Shown here: piece after piece, positions 1 to 6,231 of the stretch
How positions within the stretch are numbered: position 1 is the stretch's first letter
Layout of the letters: each line of letters starts with the position of its first letter
NCBI GenBank assembly: GCA_017882935.1
Contig: JADGOP010000151.1
Location: 1-6,231, forward strand
DNA length: 6,231 bases
Direction of reading: 5' to 3'
Source: Actinomycetota bacterium
GTDB lineage: Bacteria; Actinomycetota; Acidimicrobiia; Acidimicrobiales; Iamiaceae
Translations under genes and position numbers: made by a program
Notes under the pieces: generated by a model
What the model saw: only the letters and a program-made list of their open reading frames with translations
Told to the model about the DNA's origin: nothing
Database searches by the model: none

Positions 1-32
1 CTACCTCTGGTCGTGACCTACCGGTGGGTGGG

Positions 33-1844
<1,812 letters not shown>

Positions 1845-1878
1845 TCAACTGGCCGCGCCGGCGCTCCGATGCTGAGTC

Positions 1879-2265
1879 ATGGCCGATGTGCTCATCGTTG
1901 ACGAAGACCCCCGGATCCGCACCATGCTCGGCTGGTACCTCGCCGTGCAGGGCCACGAGGTCCGGGGCGCCGGATCGGCTGCCGAGGCGCTCGACGCGGT
2001 CGCCGCGCAGGAGCCCGAGGTGCTGATCCTCGACACCCAGCTCGCCGGCACCGATGGGCACGACCTCCTGTCCCTGCTGCACGCGCAGTGCCTCGCTCCC
2101 GAGGCAACCGTCGTGGTGCTGACCGGTTGCAGGAGCACGGACCTCATGGTCCGCTCCTGGGAGCTCGGCGTCAGCGTCCACGTCACCAAGCCCGTCGACC
2201 CCGAGGTGGTGGCCGAAGCGGTCGCCCGCCACCTCGCACCCCGCTCCCTCGCGCTGACGAGCTAG
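1879..2265 (+). CDS. Single-domain response regulator (CheY-like receiver)
   Basis: A 128-aa phospho-receiver domain with no output domain. It has the receiver landmarks: acidic pair D8-E9 after the first strand (VLIVDEDP), phospho-acceptor D52 (LILD), T82 in the switch (VLTG) and K104 followed by P105 (TKP). The loop after D52 reads TQLAGTDGHDLL, a variant of the usual xxMPxMDG. The start is fixed: TGA at 1873-1875 is in frame and only one sense codon separates it from ATG 1879. No Shine-Dalgarno sequence precedes it; a purine-rich run near 1835-1842 is too far away. The gene diverges from groL and ends before a strong terminator, so it is its own transcription unit. No histidine kinase is in the window. 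Such proteins act by binding a partner or passing phosphate along a relay; the partner cannot be inferred. The family is secure, the pathway unknown. Confidence 0.9.
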   Translation: MADVLIVDEDPRIRTMLGWYLAVQGHEVRGAGSAAEALDAVAAQEPEVLILDTQLAGTDGHDLLSLLHAQCLAPEATVVVLTGCRSTDLMVRSWELGVSVHVTKPVDPEVVAEAVARHLAPRSLALTS

Positions 2266-2300
2266 CGGAACGACTGCGCCGCACGCGGCGCACCACATCT

Positions 2301-2342
2301 TGCAGCGCCGGTGGGCACGGAGGGAGTCCCACCGGCGCTGCA
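2301..2342. terminator. Bidirectional hairpin terminator between convergent genes
   Basis: A perfect 15-bp inverted repeat: TGCAGCGCCGGTGGG at 2301-2315 and its exact complement CCCACCGGCGCTGCA at 2328-2342, around a 12-nt loop. It lies 35 nt after the response regulator stop and 19 nt after the sulfur carrier stop, which converge on it, so it can end both transcripts. Neither side has a T-tract, which is common for actinobacterial hairpin terminators. It is the strongest inverted repeat I see in the window. Confidence 0.85.
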
Positions 2343-2361
2343 GGTAGTTCTCGTCGCGGGA

Positions 2362-2637
2362 TCAGCCGCCGGCGACCGCCGGGATGATCGACACGGTCTC
2401 GCCGTCGGCGACCGGCGTGTTCAGGCCCTCGAGGAACCGCACGTCGTCGTCGGCCACGAACACGTTCACGAAGCGTCGCAGGCCGCCGGCGTCGTCGAGC
2501 AGGCGCTGCTTGAAGCCCGGGTGCGCGGCCTCGAGGTTGTCGAGCGCCTCGGAGACGGTCGATCCCTCGACCGCGACCTCGGACGCCCCCGCGGTGAGGG
2601 TGCGCAGGGTGGTGGGGACGCGGACGGTGACGCTCAT
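2362..2637 (-). CDS. cysO: CysO-like ubiquitin-fold sulfur carrier (MoaD/ThiS family)
   Basis: A 91-aa beta-grasp protein ending in VAGG. In MoaD, ThiS and CysO the C-terminal Gly-Gly is adenylated and turned into a thiocarboxylate that donates sulfide. The whole sequence matches my memory of M. tuberculosis CysO (93 aa) closely: VTV-x-VPT-x-LR at the start, LEAAHPG in the helix, LRRFVNVFVADDDVRF in the middle, and ADGETVSIIPAVAGG at the end. That favours CysO, which feeds the cysteine synthase CysM and is processed by the protease Mec, over molybdopterin-synthase MoaD. The mycobacterial partners mec and cysM are not beside it, so the pathway is inferred. ATG 2637 matches the family start; only a weak GAGG, 11 nt upstream, precedes it. 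It diverges from folP across 72 nt. Family assignment is very likely; CysO rather than another MoaD-like role about 0.7. Confidence 0.88.
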   Translation of the reverse strand: MSVTVRVPTTLRTLTAGASEVAVEGSTVSEALDNLEAAHPGFKQRLLDDAGGLRRFVNVFVADDDVRFLEGLNTPVADGETVSIIPAVAGG

Positions 2638-2696
2638 CGGAGATCGGGCCTCGACAGGTTGGGATCGGGGTGGGCGGCGTCGGGGCCGCGGCTCGT

Positions 2697-2702
2697 TACG
2701 TT
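2697..2702 (+). promoter_or_regulatory. Putative -10 hexamer for leaderless folP
   Basis: TACGTT fits the actinobacterial -10 pattern TANNNT and ends 7 nt before ATG 2710, so transcription would begin at the start codon. No Shine-Dalgarno sequence is present and no clear -35 is seen. The hexamer lies within a GTTAC direct repeat (2696-2700 and 2701-2705 region). Confidence 0.5.
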
Positions 2703-2709
2703 ACCCGTC

Positions 2710-3666
2710 ATGGTCTCCACTCCCACGCTGCTCGTACACGGTCGCGCGGTCGATCTGAGCCGCCCCTTGCTCATGGGCATCGTGAACGCCACACCCGACT
2801 CGTTCTCCGACGCGGGGCTCTACCCCACCACCGCCTCACGGGTCGCGCTGGCCGACGAACTGGTCGCGTCGGGGGCCGACGTCATCGACGTGGGCGGCCA
2901 GTCGGGCATCACGGGCGTGCCCGAGGTCGACGCCGCCGAGGAGGTCGACCGCGTCGTCCCCGTCATCGAGGGCATCCGGGCCCACCACCCCGACGTGCTC
3001 ATCTCGGTCGACACCTACAAGCCCCCGGTCGCCGCCGCAGCCATCGCCGCGGGGGCGTCGATCATCAACGACGTGAGCGGGCTCCTCTACCCCGACGTGG
3101 CCGACATCTGCGCCTCGACCGGTGCCGCGCTGGTGATCATGCACAACCGCTCCGAGCCCAAGGTCCGGCTCACCGACCCGCTGCTCTACGACGACGTCAC
3201 CGCCGACGTCTGCGGCTTCCTCACCGAGAAGCTGGCCGTGGCGCTCGAGCGGGGCATGGCGCCCGAGGCGGTGGTCTTCGATCCGGGTGTCGACTTCGCC
3301 AAGACGCCCTTCCAGACCATCACCCTGCTGCGCGAGGTCGAGCGGGTCGAGGCCCTCGGCCGACCCCTCCTCTTCGCCCTGTCGCGCAAGGACTTCATCG
3401 GTGCGCTCACCCACCGCGCCCCCCGCGACCGCCTGGCCGGCACGCTGGCGGCCATGGCCCACCTCGGGTCGCGCCCCGGTCACCTCTACCGGATGCACGA
3501 CATCGCCGACGCGGTCGACTACCTCAAGGTGCAGGCCGTGCTCGAAGGGCGCGTGCCGGTCGCACCCGACCTCGAGCTGCCGGTGTCGCTGCGCCGTCAG
3601 CCGAGCGAGGCGAGCGGCGGCCGCTCCACCACCCGGGCCGCGGCCTCGTCGAACCCGCCCTCGTAG
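2710..3666 (+). CDS. folP: Dihydropteroate synthase family protein (FolP/FolP2-like)
   Basis: TIM-barrel enzyme that condenses hydroxymethyl-dihydropterin diphosphate with p-aminobenzoate in folate synthesis. The protein is 318 aa, longer than the usual 270-285. Seen: signature MGIVNATPDSFSD (22-34), SVDT with D101, IINDVSG with N120, MH at 144-145, DPG at 191-193, SRK with K227, and R261-M-H263 near the end; these match the pterin- and phosphate-binding residues of the family. The loop after DVIDVGG reads QSGITGVPE instead of the usual ESTRPGA, so the loop-2 Thr-Arg is missing. M. tuberculosis FolP2, whose DHPS activity is doubtful, also lacks it and sits beside gpgS, as here. ATG 2710 is chosen because the conserved N-terminus follows; the frame is open from 2311 without family similarity. 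The polar tail from residue 281 is non-conserved, and the last 23 codons are antisense to the gpgS 3' end. Family certain; canonical DHPS activity likely but not assured. Confidence 0.9.
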   Translation: MVSTPTLLVHGRAVDLSRPLLMGIVNATPDSFSDAGLYPTTASRVALADELVASGADVIDVGGQSGITGVPEVDAAEEVDRVVPVIEGIRAHHPDVLISVDTYKPPVAAAAIAAGASIINDVSGLLYPDVADICASTGAALVIMHNRSEPKVRLTDPLLYDDVTADVCGFLTEKLAVALERGMAPEAVVFDPGVDFAKTPFQTITLLREVERVEALGRPLLFALSRKDFIGALTHRAPRDRLAGTLAAMAHLGSRPGHLYRMHDIADAVDYLKVQAVLEGRVPVAPDLELPVSLRRQPSEASGGRSTTRAAASSNPPS

Positions 3667-4475
3667 CGGGGCCGGCGGTAGGGCTGCCAGCCCGACGTGA
3701 GCACCTCGGGCGCCACGCGCAGCAGGAACCCGTAGAGCACCTCCTGCGCCATCGGCGCCAGCTCGGCGGTGGGCCGGGGGCGGTTGCGCAACGCCCCCAC
3801 GTTGACCTCCGCTACCGAGGCGAGGCCGACCCGGTCGACGACGTCGACGAGCATGGCGATCTCCACCGCGTAGCCGGTGAACAGCGGCAGCTCGCGCAGC
3901 AGCGCGGCGTCGGCCGCGACCTGGCCCCCGAGGGGCTGATAGAAGCCGGCCAGGTCGGGACGGAGCAGGTTCACCAGCGGGCGGGCCATCAGCTCGGTGA
4001 CGCGGCCACCGTCGAAGGGGTGCGCCTCCTCGACGAAGTCGGGGTGCTCGCGGTGGAAGGCGCCCTTCACGAAGCGGACGCCGCGCGGCTCGAGGAGCGG
4101 GCCCGCCAGCCCGGCCACGAGCGCGGCGTGGTCGGCGTCGAGGTCGGCGTCGAGGAACACCACCACCGGCGTGTCGACGACGGCGAGCGCCCGCCACATG
4201 GCGTCGCCCTTGCCCAGCACCGGCCCCACCTCGGGGTGCACGTCGGCGGCGTCGAGCACGTCGGCTCCCGCGTCGCGCGCCAGGTCGTCGGTGCCGTCGG
4301 TCGAGTCGCCACCGACCACGAGCACCCGGTCGAGGGCACCCTCGTCGCGCAGTCCCACGAGCGCCCCGACGGTGCGACCGATCGACGCCGCCTCGTCGCG
4401 TGCCGGCACGCACACCGTGAGCTGCCGGGTGCGGCGACGCAACTGGTCGATACCGAACTCCGCGCCCTCGATCAT
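3597..4475 (-). CDS. gpgS: Glucosyl-3-phosphoglycerate synthase (GT81 family)
   Basis: GT-A glycosyltransferase that moves glucose from a nucleotide sugar to 3-phosphoglycerate, the first step to glucosylglycerate and, in mycobacteria, methylglucose lipopolysaccharide. The protein is 292 aa; M. tuberculosis GpgS is 324, with a longer N-terminus. Seen: VPARDE (23-28), GPVLGKGDAMW (84-94), metal-binding LDADL (108-112), acceptor-site GGRVTELMARPL (156-167), QPLGG (180-184), GYAVEI with likely catalytic E205, DRVGL, RNRP (230-233) and ERPP (284-287), in the family order. Oddities: the strand-4 motif reads VVGGDSTDGT rather than D-x-GSTDxT, and the RNRP segment lacks the preceding His that binds metal in characterised members. 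ATG 4475 is the only plausible start; no Shine-Dalgarno sequence is seen. The last 70 nt overlap the folP 3' end, yet ERPPL matches DRPPM at the mycobacterial C-terminus, so this end is genuine. Mannosyl rather than glucosyl transfer cannot be excluded. No GpgP phosphatase is in the window. Confidence 0.87.
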   Translation of the reverse strand: MIEGAEFGIDQLRRRTRQLTVCVPARDEAASIGRTVGALVGLRDEGALDRVLVVGGDSTDGTDDLARDAGADVLDAADVHPEVGPVLGKGDAMWRALAVVDTPVVVFLDADLDADHAALVAGLAGPLLEPRGVRFVKGAFHREHPDFVEEAHPFDGGRVTELMARPLVNLLRPDLAGFYQPLGGQVAADAALLRELPLFTGYAVEIAMLVDVVDRVGLASVAEVNVGALRNRPRPTAELAPMAQEVLYGFLLRVAPEVLTSGWQPYRRPRYEGGFDEAAARVVERPPLASLG

Positions 4476-4487
4476 CGCCCGGCCCCG

Positions 4488-4493
4488 TACGCT
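4488..4493 (+). promoter_or_regulatory. Putative -10 hexamer for the leaderless small membrane protein
   Basis: TACGCT fits TANNNT and ends 6 nt before GTG 4500. It sits in the 24-nt gap between divergent gpgS and the small gene, so any -35 contact would fall inside the gpgS coding start. The choice of GTG 4500 over GTG 4494 rests on this spacing; a GGAGG at 4496-4500 is too close to act as a ribosome binding site for GTG 4500. Confidence 0.45.
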
Positions 4494-4499
4494 GTGGAG

Positions 4500-4730
4500 G
4501 TGACCGAGCTGCCCGAGAAGCCGCCGCGCCGGCTGCCGTGGACCCTCATCGCCGTGGTGGTCGGGCTCGCCGCGCTCGGCGCCATCTGGGTGGTCCGCAT
4601 CGTCATCGGGATGGTGTGGACGCTGGTCGAGGTCGGGGTGCTGGTGCTCGCGGCGTACCTCATCTACGTGCTGCTCCGCGCGCGGCATCGGCGCGCAGCC
4701 GCTCGCCCACAACCTCGCGAACACACCTGA
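4500..4730 (+). CDS. Small two-helix membrane protein, unknown function
   Basis: A 76-aa protein I do not recognise as a named family. A polar N-terminus rich in Pro and basic residues (TELPEKPPRR, 2-11) is followed by two hydrophobic stretches, about 14-32 and 34-58, separated by R33, with E44 inside the second. The tail is strongly basic (RARHRRAAARPQPR, 60-73). Positive charge on both ends suggests a hairpin with both termini in the cytoplasm. GTG 4500 is preferred from the upstream TACGCT; GTG 4494 would add two residues. The last 71 nt are antisense to the glycerate kinase 3' end. Support for a real gene: long uninterrupted hydrophobic stretches in this frame, a promoter-like hexamer at the right distance, and otherwise a gap of about 180 nt between gpgS and the kinase. 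It could be an accessory factor for the neighbouring glycosylation enzymes, but that is speculation. Confidence 0.65.
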   Translation: MTELPEKPPRRLPWTLIAVVVGLAALGAIWVVRIVIGMVWTLVEVGVLVLAAYLIYVLLRARHRRAAARPQPREHT

Positions 4731-5670
4731 GCGGTTCCCCGAGCGAGCGCTCGGCGCCGAAGCGCTCGGTGAGCGACACCGTCGGCGCCCGGTCGCCCAT
4801 GCCGTCGAACACCTGACCCGCGACGACGAGCACCGGCACGCCCGCCTTCCGGGCCAGCTCCACCACGCCACCCACGACCTTGCCCTCGTAGGACTGCTCG
4901 TCGACGAATCCCTCACCGGTGACCACCAGGTCGGCGCCCACCAGCCGCTCGTCGAGGCCGACCTCCTCGGCGACCACGTCGAAGCCCGGCACCAGGGTGG
5001 CGCCGAGGGCCGCGAGCCCACCCGCGACCCCGCCGGCCGAGCCCGCACCCTCGAGCACGGTGACGTCGACGCCGTACTCCTGGTCGTACATCGCGGCGAG
5101 GCGCTCGAGGCGGCGGGTGAGCAGTGCCACCTGCGCCGCGGTGGCGCCCTTCTGCGGCCCGAACACCTCCGCGGCGTCGACGAACCCGGTGCGCACGTCG
5201 CACCCGACCACCACGTCGATGCCGCGCAGCTTCACCGCGGAGCCGATGGCCTGGATGGCACCGAGACCGCCGTCGGTGGTGGCCGACCCGCCGAGGCCCA
5301 CGATGATGCGGCGCGCGCCCTGGTCGACGGCCGTCAGGATCAGCTCGCCCGTGCCCGCGCTGGTTGCGGCGACCGCGTCATTGTGCTCGGCGCCGCCGAT
5401 CACCGCCGTGCCCGAGGCCCGGGCCATCTCGATGACCGCGGTGCGCCGCGCCAGGCGCCACGGCGCCTCCACCGGCTCGCCGAGCGGGCCGGTGACCACG
5501 GTGGTGCGGTTGGGGCCGCCGAACACGTCGAGCAGCCCGTCCCCCCCGTCGGCCAGCGGCACCTCGTCGGCGTCCCAGTCGGCCTCCCACGCAGCCTCCC
5601 CGATGGCGGCCGCGACCTGCCGCGCAGTGGCCGTGCCACGGAACTTGTCGGGAGCTGCCACCACGCGCAC
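4660..5670 (-). CDS. Glycerate kinase (GarK/GlxK family)
   Basis: Phosphorylates D-glycerate with ATP to a phosphoglycerate (2-phosphoglycerate in characterised enzymes of this family). The protein is 336 aa, somewhat shorter than the usual 370-380. Family motifs appear in order: APDKFRGT (6-13, usual APDSFKGS), ADGGDG (40-45), GLGGSATTDGG (125-135), GCDV (156-159), FGPQKGAT (170-177), GAGSAGGVAGGLAALGA (208-224), and TGEGFVDEQSYEGK (251-264). The loop between GCDV and FGPQKG is compact. GTG 5670 is chosen because it gives VRVVAAPDKF, the normal family beginning; the frame runs upstream to 5880 only as antisense of otsA. No Shine-Dalgarno sequence is evident. It diverges from otsA over 55 nt and overlaps the small membrane gene tail to tail. 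Near gpgS it may recycle glycerate released from glucosylglycerate, or help supply phosphoglycerate; this is inference. Family assignment is firm; 2- versus 3-phosphoglycerate product cannot be told. Confidence 0.93.
   Translation of the reverse strand: MRVVAAPDKFRGTATARQVAAAIGEAAWEADWDADEVPLADGGDGLLDVFGGPNRTTVVTGPLGEPVEAPWRLARRTAVIEMARASGTAVIGGAEHNDAVAATSAGTGELILTAVDQGARRIIVGLGGSATTDGGLGAIQAIGSAVKLRGIDVVVGCDVRTGFVDAAEVFGPQKGATAAQVALLTRRLERLAAMYDQEYGVDVTVLEGAGSAGGVAGGLAALGATLVPGFDVVAEEVGLDERLVGADLVVTGEGFVDEQSYEGKVVGGVVELARKAGVPVLVVAGQVFDGMGDRAPTVSLTERFGAERSLGEPLRCVREVVGERLRADAARGAARR
4744..4768. terminator. Possible hairpin after the small membrane protein gene
   Basis: CGAGCGCT at 4744-4751... 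the inverted copy AGCGCTCG is at 4761-4768, giving arms of mostly paired bases around a 9-nt loop; reading 4744 as C followed by GAGCGCT (4745-4751) gives 8 bp. It begins 14 nt after the small gene stop and lies inside the glycerate kinase coding region. It could end the plus-strand transcript before much antisense RNA is made. There is no T-tract, and GC-rich coding DNA makes such hairpins by chance. Confidence 0.28.
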
Positions 5671-5685
5671 GGCGTCAATACTGCA

Positions 5686-5698
5686 CGGGCCAGGCCCG
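5686..5698. promoter_or_regulatory. Palindrome in the glycerate kinase / otsA divergent spacer
   Basis: CGGGCC-A-GGCCCG is a perfect 6-bp inverted repeat around one central base. It lies in the 55-nt gap between the two divergent starts and covers 5690-5695, where a -35 element would fall for the otsA hexamer at 5713-5718. It begins 16 nt from the glycerate kinase start codon. A shared operator is possible. No regulator family is suggested by the sequence, and GC-only palindromes are common in such genomes. Confidence 0.3.
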
Positions 5699-5712
5699 AA
5701 CGCCACGCCTCC

Positions 5713-5718
5713 TAGTCT
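5713..5718 (+). promoter_or_regulatory. Putative -10 hexamer for leaderless otsA
   Basis: TAGTCT fits TANNNT and ends 7 nt before ATG 5726. This favours ATG 5726 over the in-frame GTG at 5720, which would be only 1 nt from the hexamer. No Shine-Dalgarno sequence lies in between. Confidence 0.5.
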
Positions 5719-5725
5719 CGTGGCC

Positions 5726-6231
5726 ATGGCCGCCCGACCGATCATGATCGTCTCGAACCGCGGCCCGGTGTCGTTCCGGCGGGGCGACGACGGCGAGCTG
5801 GTGGCGCGGCGGGGCGCCGGTGGGCTGGTGTCGGGGCTGGCCCCGCTCGTGGCCGGCACCTCGGCGAGCTGGCTCGCCACAGCGATCTCCGACGACGACC
5901 GGGCCGCGGTCGCCGGCCAGCAGCACCAGGTGATCGACGCCGACGGCCTCCACGCCCGGCTCCTCGAGCTCGACCCCGACGACTACCGGATGGCCTACGA
6001 CGTGGTGTGCAACGCCACCCTCTGGTTCGTGCACCACCACCTGTTCGACCTGGCCCGGCGGCCGCGTTTCGACGACGTGTGGTGGCAGGCCTGGGACGCC
6101 TACCGCCGGGTGAACGAGGCGTTCGCCGACGAGGTGGCCGACGATGCACCCGAGGGTGCCGCCGTCCTCGTGCAGGACTACCACCTCTGCCTCCTCGCTC
6201 CCGCCCTCGTCGAGCGGCGCCCCGACCTGCG
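5726..6231 (+). CDS. otsA: Trehalose-6-phosphate synthase (GT20), 5' part
   Basis: Cytosolic retaining glycosyltransferase that makes trehalose 6-phosphate from a nucleotide-glucose and glucose 6-phosphate. Only the first 168 codons are present; the gene runs off the window end, and the full enzyme is usually 450-500 aa. Seen: IMIVSNRGPVSF (6-17), GAGGLVSGLAPL (30-41, the donor-phosphate glycine loop), NATLWFVHHHLFDL (96-109), WDAYRRVNEAFA (123-134) and VLVQDYHLCLLAPAL (147-161, usual HDYHL). The order and spacing match the N-terminal half of GT20 enzymes, and the text resembles Streptomyces OtsA from memory. ATG 5726 gives a short N-terminus before the first strand, as in the family. Relatives such as glucosylglycerol-phosphate synthase or pseudo-glycosyltransferases share these motifs, so the substrate is probable rather than proven. 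Whether a phosphatase (otsB) follows lies outside the window. Confidence 0.88.
   Translation, partial: MAARPIMIVSNRGPVSFRRGDDGELVARRGAGGLVSGLAPLVAGTSASWLATAISDDDRAAVAGQQHQVIDADGLHARLLELDPDDYRMAYDVVCNATLWFVHHHLFDLARRPRFDDVWWQAWDAYRRVNEAFADEVADDAPEGAAVLVQDYHLCLLAPALVERRPDL

Noticed and set aside
16..29. Near-palindrome ACCTACCGGTGGGT after the groL stop, as a terminator
   Set aside because: The halves abut with no loop, so it cannot form a normal hairpin. The rest of positions 1-32 shows nothing.
2311..2709. Upstream extension of the folP frame by 133 codons
   Set aside because: It is antisense to the sulfur carrier and crosses the terminator hairpin; the conserved FolP N-terminus begins after ATG 2710.
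3681..3693. GGGCT-GCC-AGCCC hairpin 15 nt after the folP stop, as a terminator
   Set aside because: Only 5 bp with a 3-nt loop, no T-tract, and inside the gpgS coding region; too weak to call.
2836..4413. A 525-codon minus-strand frame across folP and gpgS
   Set aside because: It is composed of Arg/Ala/Gly-rich shadow in another frame; GpgS motifs occur in the frame ending at 3597 instead.
2670..4499. Very long plus-strand frame leading into the small membrane gene
   Set aside because: It is Arg/Gly/His-rich shadow sequence across folP and gpgS. Only the last 76 codons show a protein-like pattern, the two hydrophobic segments.
5671..5880. N-terminal extension of glycerate kinase by 70 codons
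   Set aside because: It is antisense to otsA, and the family N-terminus starts at GTG 5670.

Overview
The window is high-GC, tightly packed chromosomal DNA. It looks like Actinomycetota: a stand-alone GroEL under a CIRCE operator, a CysO-type sulfur carrier, a FolP/GpgS neighbour pair as in mycobacteria, a Streptomyces-like trehalose-6-phosphate synthase, and starts without Shine-Dalgarno sequences that follow TANNNT hexamers. A deep-branching group such as Acidimicrobiia is possible, but that is inference. I see no mobile element, CRISPR array, tRNA or rRNA.

Layout from left to right: groL (-, 33-1664) with CIRCE and ribosome binding site; a 214-nt divergent spacer with two GC-rich stem-loops; a single-domain response regulator (+, 1879-2265); a perfect 15-bp inverted repeat as shared terminator (2301-2342); a CysO/MoaD-like sulfur carrier (-, 2362-2637); folP-like dihydropteroate synthase (+, 2710-3666); gpgS-like glucosyl-3-phosphoglycerate synthase (-, 3597-4475); a 76-aa two-helix membrane protein (+, 4500-4730); glycerate kinase (-, 4660-5670); and the first 168 codons of otsA (+, 5726 to the window end).

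All eight genes alternate strand, so no two neighbours can be co-transcribed. Four spacers are divergent (214, 72, 24 and 55 nt). Of the three convergent junctions, one has a strong hairpin and two are coding overlaps of 70 and 71 nt.

Functionally, the right half is a sugar/glycerate neighbourhood. GpgS joins glucose to 3-phosphoglycerate, the first step to glucosylglycerate and methylglucose lipopolysaccharide. Glycerate kinase can return glycerate to phosphoglycerate, and OtsA makes trehalose 6-phosphate from a nucleotide sugar and glucose 6-phosphate. The left half is housekeeping: chaperonin, signalling, sulfur transfer and folate synthesis. I found no clear undescribed system. The most notable points are the strict strand alternation with antisense 3' ends, the repeated leaderless-start signature, the altered loop 2 in the FolP protein, and non-standard sites in GpgS.
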